Origin: Cladophialophora immunda
Lineage: Eukaryota; Ascomycota; Eurotiomycetes; Chaetothyriales; Herpotrichiellaceae
Direction of reading: 5' to 3'
NCBI RefSeq assembly: GCF_000835495.1
Contig: NW_015622541.1
Coordinates: forward strand, 496,001-560,000
Length of the DNA: 64,000 nucleotides
The position numbers and the translations under genes are program-made. The notes beneath the pieces were generated by a model, which had not been told where the DNA came from, did not search any database, and saw only the letters and a list, made by a program, of their open reading frames with translations. Positions 1 through 15,027 of the stretch are shown here, piece after piece; the stretch's first letter is position 1; each line of letters opens with the position of its first letter.

Positions 1-1422
1 GTCGGTATGGTTCCGATAGCGTTCACGAAGGAGGAAGCGGCCTTTCTCCTGGAGACGGTTGTACTCGTCGTTGGCTTCGTCTTGGAGAATGTATCCTTGC
101 TCCTGCAAACATTTCCGGATGTACCGGTCCACAGCCTTGAACCAATCCTTGAGTTCTGGGTCACGATCTGCGTCTCGGTAGATGTTGTTCAAGGCGTCGA
201 AGAAGTCATCGGTGCTTGTGTAATTGGCAAAGCGTTCAATAAGTGTCTTCAAGTTGGTTAGCGCACCCTTGTTATCACGGTAAGCAGCTGCACGAACCTT
301 CAAGTTAGCCTCTGCACTCTTCAAGCGATCGTCTTCATGAGCACCTTTGATAGTCCCAGTGGATTGTGAATGTAAGTCGGTGGCATGGCCACCGTATGTC
401 TCTGCAAGAGAGAGCAGCGTGTCAATAGCTTGGCGATCTAGATGAATGTCAGTCATGTTACTTGGTCCTATGAGTCAGCTACACTTACAGTCGGAGTGGC
501 CTTGAATCTCCACCACCATCTTCTTAAGCCGCCAGATAGTTTGGTCACGGCGCTCTTGAGGAACCTTCTTGTTGAGATAGTTCTTGGTATGTTGAGATGT
601 GGCTTCCTTGGCCTTTTTCGCATCTTCCTGGCGCTCATCGGGAATGTTCTGCTGCGCACGGTCTCTGAGAGTATCGGTTGCATTCTGCAGCCCCACGCGT
701 CCGGCTTCTTGGTTATCCTGGGTAGGATGCTGCTGAGCGGCGTCCAAGCCTTGTTGAGCAGCGTCCTTCGCTTCCTCTCGGCTGAAAGGCTTGTTCTGGT
801 TGTAAGCGTCACGTGCTTGGTTCCTCAGATTCTCTCTGGACAGATCTGGAACGTCATGCCAGGTATTGTCTTCAGCTGGGTGGTCGATTTGGTTCAGCTG
901 ATCTTCAGATGGGTTCACACGGCTGGCAACATTCTGCGCGGCATCACCCGCCATGTCCCGCATGAGAATGACGGCATCGTTGAGGAGTTTGCGGAATTGG
1001 CCATTCGAGAGGATGAGTCTGCCAAGGGTCTTGAGACCTTCCAGGGCCTCATCGCCGTGCTGTTGAGCGGTAGTCTTGTCTGTCGGGGCGTTGGGAAGGC
1101 TGACATTGTTGCCGTCGAGGTGTTGGGTGTCCCAGATGAACTCCTGAAGCAAATTCCCCTCATTCTTGGACAACAACAGGTATTTGGCCTGTTGGATGAC
1201 CTCTTTCAGATCTCCGACCAGTTTGCGACCCTCTTCGGAGAGCTTTGAGGACGGTGAGGAGAGGGCCTTGGAGGCCAGCGCACTGTTCAGCGCGACATCA
1301 ATCTGCTTGTTGGAGGGGACTTTGCCGTTGGCGAAGGCTTGGTAGATGCCATAGAGCTGGAGTTTCTGGTTGATGTCCTTCTCCTTGATGGCGTTGTTTG
1401 TGGGACGATTAACAGAGGCCAT
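1..1422 (-). CDS. HAM1-like / DUF5923 protein, 3' part beyond left edge
   Basis: The gene reads leftward from the ATG at 1422 (protein starts MASVNRPTNN) and runs off the window, so about 457 N-terminal residues are visible. Exon 1 is 1422-489. An intron of 49 nt lies at 488-440 (donor GTAAGT, acceptor CTAG), and exon 2 continues from 439 without a stop to base 1. The visible part is hydrophilic and helical, with many Gln/Asn/Ala and charged residues and no signal peptide or membrane segment. It matches my memory of the fungal HAM1-like N-terminal family (DUF5923), large proteins whose C-terminal half resembles lipid-binding BPI/LBP folds. That half lies outside the window. The biochemical role is unknown. 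An upstream in-frame ATG at 1437 adds five residues and is possible, but the start at 1422 looks more typical. The family call is from recognition only. Confidence 0.8.
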
Positions 1423-2895
1423 GGTGTAAAGGTGCAAAAGGGGTATCGCAAATGTAAGAAAAAAGACAACAGAGTCGGGTCAGGCGCTTCAATCGCAGTT
1501 CTGGGTATGGAGGTTCCCTAGCAGTTTTGGGTTCTGTGGAAGAGGTAGAGCCAGTGGTGGTCAAGTATGGAGGAGAAGTGGTCTGAGGAAGAACTGGCAA
1601 CACAGATCAGAGACGGAGGTAGTGATGTAGTTATGAGTTGAGAGGCGGGGAGGGGGTTGTGGTGTGTATTACCTCACAGCCAAGTTGGTGGCACAGGGCG
1701 TCACTCAAGCAGCAAGAGGCACGCGCAACACGACCAGCTTTGTTCCCAGTTCAGGGAGGATCTGGCCATAATCTTGCCGCGATCGAGGAGGGATCGGCAG
1801 CGCTGTGGCTTGATCTCAAGCCCAACAGGACAGAAAGAGACTGGTTGAGCATCATATTTGGCCGGCAGCAATGTGGAGATCGAGGGTTGGCAAGCCAAAG
1901 CTGAAAAGATGAAGCGGATGTCAATTGCGAGCTCCAGCAAAAACCCAAAAGAAGCGTCATGACATCACCTGGAGTCTGGAGAGGTGGCTACTGTGTTTGT
2001 TTGGCTGCGCACAAACATCATTGAACCATCACCTACGAGGAGCTTGGTTTGGCCCAGCTTTGCCAGCCACTTGCACATGCGTGTTAGACTTTGGGGGTTG
2101 AAGTTGGTTGAACTCGCCGAGGCCCTGCCACCGTTCGGATCATCGTCCGGGGTCATTTTTGTTGCTGGATTTGAGCTACCTCTTCAGCCATAGCAGCATA
2201 CAAAGCACTTCATAGTAAACCTCGAAAAGACCATGGTGACACCCTAGCAACTCGACTTGACGTCGCCGCCATTGACACAGTTGCCCTCGGTCAAGCCACC
2301 TGTCCGCCGTCCACGATGCTCGCGTTGTCGCTTACCTCCTGCCAGACCCTGGATTTCTGGCCGTTTTCGTCATTGCTGGTCCACCGCCGCCGCCGATCAC
2401 GATCAAACGAGGAATCATTCTTGGACTCCCTCGGCCTGATCGAAGCACGGAGAAATTGTTGTTTCCTCTCCACAAAAATGACGTTTGGAAGGCTCTAGTC
2501 ACGTCCACATTGCGCAAGGCTCTGGAGCCAGCTTCCCGCCAATCAGATGCGACACCAGAAACCACTCCGACATCCCGATCTCGGCAGCACGTGATGTGGC
2601 TGGGCAGAGGAATGGCCACCAGCCACATCCCTCAGGTACTCGGCACTGGTAGTAAAGACTGCCGCGTCACGTGTCAACGCGCTTCGTTCTCCAACGCGCC
2701 CCTTCCCCGCTTGTTCAACCCGCCAAACTGCACGTAGTCTGATCGCTTCACCAAACACTTACGAAGTGCAGTTTGCCCTCATTGATTTCATCTCTTTGCG
2801 GGCCTGCCATTTCAGTAGTCTAGCCCTCCCTCTCCAGAACTCGTGTCACTGTTTAATGAGTTGAATTCAAAAGAGCCTCATTGCTATTCTGCCTC
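1423..2895. promoter_or_regulatory. Divergent intergenic region between HAM1-like and DUF4211 genes
   Basis: No convincing gene is seen in about 1.47 kb between two gene 5' ends. It holds a CCAATCA box at 2539-2545 and two CACGTG palindromes at 2588-2593 and 2668-2673. These are candidate sites for the CCAAT-binding complex and for a bHLH factor. Short reading frames here show no recognisable protein. Confidence 0.5.
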
Positions 2896-5193
2896 ATGGC
2901 AGCGAGACCTTCCCGACTGACTGCTACGAAACGCCCATTCCGCGATCAAAAGCGACAGACAAGGCTGCAATTCTCGTCTCCCTCTTCCTCATCCCCTGCA
3001 CGAAGGAGTCCCAGCCCAGGTGCGCAAGATCAACTAGATAGGGTTACATGTGAGGAACCAAATGCTCTTCCTCGAAGATCAGATGTGCCTTCCCCGGAAC
3101 CTTCGTATCCACCAACTCTAGAAGATCCCTCAGAGTTGCAACGCCCGACTCACGGTAAGATGATCCTGATCTTATCCCCTCGCTTGGACTGACAGGTTCC
3201 AGATCGAACTGAAATGCCGCCCGGCACCTCGTTTCCTTCGTCGCCCACTATTCACCGAGTCCTACGAATCGACTTGTCCGACGACACTGACGAGGACGAT
3301 CTGATATCCCCGGCTCAGAAGAAGCGCAAGACGTCCGCTACCCTCGAATCTGCGCAACCATCCATCCTACCTCCGCCCAGGAAATCAAACCGTTTGAACC
3401 CGAGCTCCTCTCCCGCCAGGCAAGGCTCGAGTCCAGATCGACATGAGGACAAGCAAGTTCCAAGCTCACCGCCTCCACGAAGGTCAGGGAGATTACATCG
3501 TAGGTCATCACCACAAGTAGCACATTCGAGCCGGTCTAGGAGTCCTCACTCTGTGCGGTCGGTGGAAATCTCCTCTCCAGCCAATCGACAATCTACCTTT
3601 TCCGACCTAGGGTCGCCGGAGACGAGTGACGATGATGATTCTGTGATGGTGACAAAGCCTACAGCTCGGAGGAAATCAAGACTAGATAAGGACGATCCAT
3701 TCATTGTCAACAACGATGAAGAAGAGTACATGTCAGACCGAGAGAGCCGCAAAAGACCGACGCCAATGAGAAAGAAGAGTAGAGGCGATGACTTCGTGGT
3801 GGACGATGATGAAGTGGAATTTCTCTCTTCCGAGGGCGAGGACGAGAGAACGAGGGCTCAGCCACCTCCAAAATCGCGCAAATTGACTCCAAAGCACAAG
3901 TCCTCCAAAGCGTCCCGTGGCCGAACCAAGGAAGAACAAGATGAACTCGAGGAAGATCTGCAGGACTTGCAAGATTCGCACCAAGAAGAAAGTGGGCCGA
4001 GGGCACGAACCAGAGGAGGTCCCGTCACGACTCAACGAGACAGGACCAGAGAGCATTTGGAGCTCTTGAAACGAAGGCGTGCAGGTGAAAAAGTCCCACG
4101 CGTTCGTGACTCTGACGATGGATCAGACGAAGGTTCAGAAGCCGACGGCATGGATCTTATCGGACAGCAACACTACGACATCTCCAGCGATCAGTCTTCG
4201 AATTCTGCGAGTGACACGGACCAGGGAGCTGATAACGAAGACGAACAAGAGGAGGGGGAAGACGATTTTGTTGTTGACGACTCAAGGGGAAGACTCGGTC
4301 GACCACATCCGGATATACCGCTGCAATTCACCAATTTTGCCTCGGCCAAGCCAAAAGAACTCTTCCCTCATATCATCGAATGGATGGTCAAGAACAAAAT
4401 CGCGCCGGCCTTCAATCGCGAGGATCCAGTATACAATCTCGCCTTTGACCGGCTGGATGACCAGGTCAAAGCTCAAGCAGGAAGTAGACTTATCTCAGCA
4501 GCATGGGGAACCGACTTCAAACGAGCGATACTGGCGAGACCGAATATGAAAGTCGTAGCGTTGCCCGGCGAAGACTACGAACACATGCGTAACTGTGATG
4601 CATGTAACCGTACCAACAATCCTGCTCGCTATGAGTTCATCTTTTCCGGCGAACCTTACTACAAGAAAACACTGGAACCTGTTGACAATTCGGAATCGGA
4701 CGAAGACGCAGATGGCGACCATGGCAGGATCAACGGCACCACGTACGACGAAAATGGCTACGCTATCTCTTCTCAACAGACGCGCTTCTATCTGGGGCGA
4801 TTTTGCGCTGCCAATGCCGAAATGGGCCACAAGCTTACTCACTGGAAATATCACCTCAACGAATCCCTCATGACATATCTCGAAGCACAAGCCGTTCTCT
4901 CGGCCGAATCCATCGTCACGCGCGAAAAGATGAATAAAAAGAGACGCGAAAAGGAAGCGGAGAATATTGTGGACAGCATGGAGGAGACGGGTGTGATTGC
5001 AGAATTCTGGCGTGATTTTGAAAACGATCTCAATGACGCGAGGTTGGGTATGGAGGACTTTGAAAAGCGAGGCGGGAGGTCAAAGGGAAGGGTTGGGGCG
5101 ATCCGAGCAACGGCTGGTGGACTGGTTAGGGAATGGGACAAGGACAAATATCGGGTAATGAAGGCCATGGAATTGGATTCAGAGGGAGAGTAA
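2896..5193 (+). CDS. DUF4211 domain nuclear protein
   Basis: Two exons, 2896-3154 and 3203-5193, are joined across a 48-nt intron (donor GTAAGA, acceptor TTCCAG). The nearer CAG at 3195 would give a stop, so the TTCCAG acceptor is chosen. The product is 749 residues. The first ~430 residues are Ser/Pro/Arg-rich then strongly acidic and look disordered, with basic KKRK-type patches suggesting nuclear import. The C-terminal part (from about residue 440) is a folded region matching fungal DUF4211, with a CDAC motif near residue 550 and a later Cys/His pair that could bind zinc. A short acidic motif of the form DDFVVDD occurs about three times (near residues 250, 282 and 440). A role in chromatin or transcription is inferred from composition only. 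It is divergent from the HAM1-like gene. Confidence 0.85.
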
Positions 5194-6196
5194 GAAGCTG
5201 AATGCAACAATGAGATCTAGGAGGATGGATGTGCAGGGATATGAATGCTCTCGATGATGCTCGTGGACTTTTGGACCATATCAAGGATTCTGGGATGCCC
5301 TCTGGAAACTCAGTATTGATATACTCTTTCAACTTGGGGGGAGCAATCTTGCCTTTCGACTTAGGAACGAGTACGAAAGTGCTTGGATATGGAAACTTTG
5401 GAAATTAGTCCCGTGGTCCTTCAAATGGGCAAATCCAGTTCCTTTGTACATTGACCTTCTCTCTGGAAATAGGAAACACAGACAGCTTCTCGGGGCTGAG
5501 AATAACATGGGTGAGGATACAGGGTCTCCCTTTACTATCCCTCCGTGCCAGTTTACGAAATAAGCATTGAAACCAAGGCACACAAGCGCGCACACAAACA
5601 TAGTGAAAAGGAGATGGCGGTTCAGGGTGGAAAGGCGAGAACGAGTTCTTTCTACGTTTCCAACCACCATTGGAAAAGCTCCGCCAGAACGTCAAGCCAC
5701 GGGGAGGTTCATTTTGAAGAAATGGGTTTTTTTAAGACATGAGATCAACCACCACGACCACCTTCGAATCCAGACTCATTGCCCCTGTGCGTGGATGTCG
5801 AAGAGGCTGTTCTCTCTCTCCCCGCTTGACCCTCTGCGTGGACGAGTAGATATTGTTACAATTCGTTTTCCGTGATTTCCCTTTTTGCGGGGGTTCGAAG
5901 AACTCTTTCCTCACTCCTTCGCTCCCTCCCTCGCCGAACCACCTGATTCTCCTCCTTGGTCTTTGCTCAGAATGATGGCCGCCGAAAAAGATGCCATTCG
6001 TCTCCCAGTAACGAGGTAGAGCAGGGATCATCCGTTTCACATGCCAGGTTTTCCTTGCCCTGGTGGTGCACGTATATTCCAAGACCGGGTCCCACAAGAG
6101 GATGCGCAAGACTGTGGATGGGCGGCACCGTCAGGGTGGCCCTCACGAAAAGGGCCGGGGGCAGCGACCCCAATCCCGCTCTCGAGACTGGAAATC
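5194..6196. other. Convergent spacer DUF4211 / TOM22
   Basis: About 1 kb lies between two gene 3' ends. I see no credible coding region. Reading frames at 5545-5875 and 5732-6109 have no recognisable product and probably fall in 3' untranslated sequence. Confidence 0.4.
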
Positions 6197-6807
6197 TCAC
6201 AACGCCGGCTTCGCGTCGCCTCCTGGCCCGGGCGCCTGGCCGCCCTGGATCATGCCCTGGGCGCCCTGCTCCATCATCCCCCGCTGCCTCTCCTCCTCCA
6301 TGTACTGCTGCTCCTCGCCCAGCGCGAGCGCGTAGGGAATGCCCAACAACAGGATGCTGGTCGCGATGACCCACAGGCTCTTCCCGCCGTAGGTGATCGA
6401 GGCGTTGGCCGCGGAGTAGACGGACTGCGTGGCCGACGCCAGCCGGGCACGGGTTTTGGGAGGCACGATGTCGCGCAGCGCGGAGAGGCGGTCGAGAAGG
6501 GTCTCGTCTAGCGGGGGCTCGACGGCGTCGTCGTCCGAGATCTCGGAGTCTGGAGGAGGATGAGAATGTTAGATCAGAGAACGTCGGCCTCGGCCTGAAG
6601 GGGGGGGTTTTTAGAATGGACTTGAAGAGAATGGTAGATAAACCGGAGACGGGAGGCAATAGTGTGCTGTTGTAAGGGGAAACAGAACAAGGAGTTCTCA
6701 CCCGTGTCAGTGTAGTCTTCATCGTCGTCAACTAGCAGAGCGCCGTCTTTGGTGGTATCTGGCTTGTTGATGAAGTGCTCATCTTCGAGTTCTTCGAGCT
6801 TGACCAT
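6197..6807 (-). CDS. TOM22: Mitochondrial import receptor subunit Tom22
   Basis: Exon 1 is 6807-6702 and exon 2 is 6549-6197, with a 152-nt intron (donor GTGAGA, acceptor CTCCAG) splitting an Asp codon. The product is 152 residues, the usual size for fungal Tom22. The N-terminal half is acidic (a run DDDED near residue 28 and SDDD near residue 40) and faces the cytosol, where it helps receive presequences. A single membrane span lies at about residues 93-112, preceded by the conserved AxSATQSVYxxAN-type helix (residues 73-85). The short Gly/Gln/Met-rich tail would face the intermembrane space. Tom22 is the central organiser of the TOM complex, linking Tom20 to the Tom40 channel. The coding sequence is visibly G+C-rich compared with its flanks. 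Confidence 0.93.
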
Positions 6808-7284
6808 TTTGTTTGTATTCTGGAGGCACAGAGCTTGCCGGAAATCTCAATAACGACAGATTATGAAGAAAAACAGTCCCAAAAGCAGAATAACAGTTGA
6901 TCCAGACGGCAGTGGTGATGAAATAATTGAATGATGGAATGCTTGGGACAAGAAACTTGAAGCTCGCATGCTCTTTTCTCCGAAATGCGAAATTTCGGGG
7001 ACCCAGTATTTCGGCGGAGCAAGACCCCTGGGAACGTATATCCGTTCTCAGCCTTGCTGGGGTATATTATCGAAGCGGACATGGACTACTGTACAACGGA
7101 GGACCTAGACGATGGAATTGTGTATGTAATTTCCTAGTTTTTCTGCTGCAGCTCTTCGCATGCTAATGAATGTTTTGATCTTAGGGCTTTCGCTTGTCGA
7201 CCAGACCATTGCACTCGTCACTTGAAAACACTTGAGCGCGCGCAGATGAGGAGCGGACTCCCTTCCTCCTTGTCAGCCACGAAT
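6808..7284. promoter_or_regulatory. TOM22 upstream region / TPI1 3' flank
   Basis: There are 477 bp between the TPI1 stop and the TOM22 start, both genes on the minus strand. It contains a 7-bp inverted repeat, CCGAAAT / ATTTCGG with a 5-base spacer, at 6980-6998, about 175 bp upstream of the TOM22 ATG. No gene is seen. Confidence 0.4.
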
Positions 7285-11631
<4,347 letters not shown>

Positions 11632-12945
11632 ATATGCAGCAGGTACAGATACAGCATAGACCAGATGCCAAACATGGCCACATGGCACTGCAGAATCAAG
11701 CGAGGCAGTGGCTGGGTTTGCCCTACGAGGGGCAACATAGACGAATAGTCGAGCTTCACACCTTGAGAGGCGGGAGACGCTAGAGGCCCTTTGCAGCACC
11801 GACAAATCTGGACCCAAGTTCGAATCGGAAAGAGTTTTCTAAGCGGTGAAAGAGTCCTGCAGCATGTCAGCATTTCCTAAGCCATTGCTCTGCGACACTC
11901 GTGCCACCCAACGCACACTCCGTCGGAGAGACCCTAGTCGCACCGTCGACTGTTTGACCGCATGAACCAGATCTCCTATGTACTGTACGATTGATAGAAG
12001 AGACGGAGGCGCCACAGAGCCACGGGTGATGAACAGGGTTCGGGAACTGGCCCATGGCACCAGGGTCTGCGGTCACCTCAGGCCAGTGGCGATGATTCCG
12101 CCCTCACACCAGACCGCCAGACCGGTAGCCTCGCCCAGCCCTTACAAACATGCCAAGGCAGATAGACTAGAGGAAAGACAGTTCCGTTGACAAACTACTT
12201 GCTGTACAGCTGCATCTTCCCTTACCAGGTTCCGTCGATTATCCACATCTACTGATCACTCGAATAGGTCTTTACGATTCTCCCCAGCATGCCCAAGAGC
12301 GGTCTGAAACCCATGGCAAGCTATATCTTGGCTGGAAAATTGCCATTGGGCGCCGAGTCTCTGGGGTCCCTGGGCGTCTCACTTTGGCTAACCCTTGGAC
12401 TCAGCCTCAGCAGCTTTTCCTCGCTAGTTTGCGTGCATATCCTCCCTGCCTGTCTCGCCGAATGACGAACCACCGGGTCGAAAGCCCTCCCACATCGCAC
12501 AAGCATTGACATTCGACCTCCTGCCTATTTGACAGCCTGAATCGCTGACCCAGCTGGAAGAATGAGCCTCACAAGCCCGAATATGCTGCGCGCCTAATCC
12601 CTCGCTCGGTTAACAGTTCTCCAAATACTGGGGGGCGGTGCAATGAGCGAAAGATATCTACGGCGCCTCCGTCGGTGGAGGACTTTGTGGCCGCTTGTGT
12701 ATAATGTGCTTGTGAATTGCTCTTTTGCAGTTGACCGAGTGTCTTGGTTCCAATCGTTTATTTCCCAGCCAGCAGGTCGTTCCCCCGAAGATCTGACGTC
12801 TGTCCTTTTAATAGTTGCCGCTGGCTGTGTCTCCCAATACTGGCTTCTCTTGAGGTTTCCTTTGCCCGTTTTGCTTTGCACCCTCTGATGCGAGGCCAAT
12901 CCAATGCCAAACAAGTTGAATCGTCACTAGAGAATCCAAGAGACC
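11632..12945. other. Intergenic region PRP43 to cysteine-repeat gene
   Basis: About 1.3 kb contains the PRP43 3' flank and the upstream region of the next plus-strand gene. I see no supported gene. Small open frames (for example 11978-12190 and 12594-12914) have no recognisable features. Confidence 0.4.
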
Positions 12946-14135
12946 ATGGTCTCCGACAATCACTCACTCTACACATCCGACCTCTTGATGGCGCACCTCC
13001 GAAGACAAGACACCTTCAATGATTCCGACTACGAGTCGTGCCCCGTTGGAGGCCAGTGGTGGAAGTGTGAAGATGTCAACTATCCAACATTCATCGGGTG
13101 CTGTTCAAGCAATCCCTGCTCTGGGCAGATGTGTCCTTCAGAAAATTTGTATCCCATGGGCTTTGGGCCTGTCACAGCTCCTGTGCCTGACTATCCAAAC
13201 CATTCTTGCCCATATGGTGGACTTTGGTATACGTGCGCCGACAACTCTGTTCCCTTCCAAGGCTGCTGCGATAGCAATCCGTGCAATGGCCAAGGATGCC
13301 CCGCCTCTGATCTACGAGCTGCCGGTGTTCATACAGTTGTCGTGGCTGGAACTTCGACCTTCACAGTACCCTCATCGGTTGCAACGACGAGTTCTGCTTC
13401 CGTCTCATCGGCATATGCTACGACAACATCAAGTACGGCCTTGCCGCAGCCAGTCTCCAAATCAGTTGACACGGCTGCTATAGCAGGTGGCGTTGCTGCC
13501 GCTGCGGTTGCCTTGACGATCATCATTGGACTGGCAGTCTTTTGCCTCATACGGCGCCGAAGGACAAAACAATCTCTGCAAGAATCCACGCAGTCGGGAC
13601 GAGAGCCACATGAATACAAAGCATTTTACAAGGATCCTTTGGGTGCAGGTAGGTCCATTCGCCCTTACCCGGTTTTGCATGTTTGCTAACGGCGCTGGCC
13701 TCAGTCTTGACACCACTTCCTCGATACCCAGGAAGCGCCTCCGCTATTCAAGGCCCCTTCTCGCCTGCTCCTGCTTATTACTCGCCTCGAGCACCCACGT
13801 CGCAAGACGGAGAACCCCAAGAGATCATGGGACTCGGCCTGACCGCGGATGAATTCAATCGACGCAACAAATCCAGGTCACCTGTCAACCACAACGTCGA
13901 GGGCCCTGTTGAACTTGCGACGCACCGCTTCTCAGCGAACCGTCCCGATGCGGAGGCTAGAAGCCCTCTTTTGGAGTCGAGACCAAAGGATAAACCCACC
14001 GACAAACCGACGACAAACCGGAAGCCAGATACGCGATCGCGACTACGCAGTCGTGCAGCCGTGGTTGACTTGCGTGCAGAAGTTTCACGGAGTCCTTCAA
14101 GAGGTCCAGCGAGGGGTTTCGATTCTGACGACTGA
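12946..14135 (+). CDS. Single-pass membrane protein with two CC-type cysteine repeats
   Basis: Two exons, 12946-13648 and 13705-14135, are joined across a 56-nt intron (donor GTAGGT, acceptor CTCAG), giving 377 residues. Two similar modules occupy residues 32-63 and 88-118, each with cysteines spaced C-x8-C-x(9,10)-CC-x4-C-x4-C and the shared core GCC-x-SNPC-x-G-x-x-CP. A Ser/Thr/Val-rich stalk (about 125-175) follows, then a membrane span at about 177-202, then an RRRR stop-transfer patch and a long Arg/Ser/Pro-rich tail. The layout resembles a cell-surface sensor or wall-anchored protein. Single GCC modules of this kind occur widely in ascomycete proteins without assigned function. There is no obvious N-terminal signal peptide, so insertion would rely on the internal span, or an upstream exon has been missed. 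Start is uncertain; an in-frame ATG also lies at 12988. Confidence 0.75.
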
Positions 14136-15027
14136 GCGATGGGGAGATTGTTGTTGTGCATCAATCGAGACAAGGAGAGATCAATGTCGAAACAGAACAG
14201 TCGACTTTGTTGCTCTCTCTTTTTGGGAGCGGGCGAAACAAGGCCTTGTCCACGAATAGCCCATGCGGTCTAAAGTTGATATGACAAATGCTCGAAAGTC
14301 AGATTTCCACCTGGTGTCGCGACAACAGTCTTCCGCCAATCGTCGTGATGGAACAATTACTTGAACGAGGCACATTACGGTTTCGACCCTCCTAACCCGT
14401 GTCCAAGAGATTCATGGAATGGATTGTTGGCTGCAGTCCGGTGTCGCGCGCCGCCCACCAACCGGATTCAGCAAGATTTATCCTTTTGGCCCGACACTCT
14501 GAGTCAGCGATACGATGTCGACGTGTCGCCGCAGTTAGCAATGACGGACGCAGATACACTCCAGCCTCCATTTAAAAGGTTGTGCGTAGGAGCTCGAGCG
14601 GTTTTCCAGCTGTGCATGCAAGGGCTTGGGGTTGGGATACATGCTAATTGTGCCGGGAGGACTCTGTGTAAGATATCGGGTGATGGTATTTGCCAATCTG
14701 GACAAGACTCGCTGTCGCGCAGGAATGGTGTCGTCTTTGACGCCAATGGACGATTGAATAGTGTGAATTAGAAACCGTGGCCCAGTCCGTGCACATAGAA
14801 GAAAGTGGTGAGGCTGAAGGCGGCCACCAACTCTGGGACGAGCGCATAATACACGCCATCTGATTGGGTCGGGGATCTCTTGGCATCATTATGTAATCGA
14901 AATTTTTCTTGTGGCCCCGGACGACTCCTTTTGAATTTCCCTGGAGGTTTGGTAGAACGAGTGCGGCGCCCATTCGACTCTAATTTTGGTTGCGGAGCTC
15001 TGTTTGACGTTGACGGAAGGGACATCT
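14136..15027. other. Intergenic region upstream of TRM2
   Basis: About 0.9 kb between two plus-strand genes. No gene, repeat or clear regulatory motif is recognised. Confidence 0.4.

Noticed and set aside
442..1248. 268-codon open frame on the plus strand
   Set aside because: It lies opposite the HAM1-like exon, whose composition and family match are convincing. The plus frame has no recognisable features.
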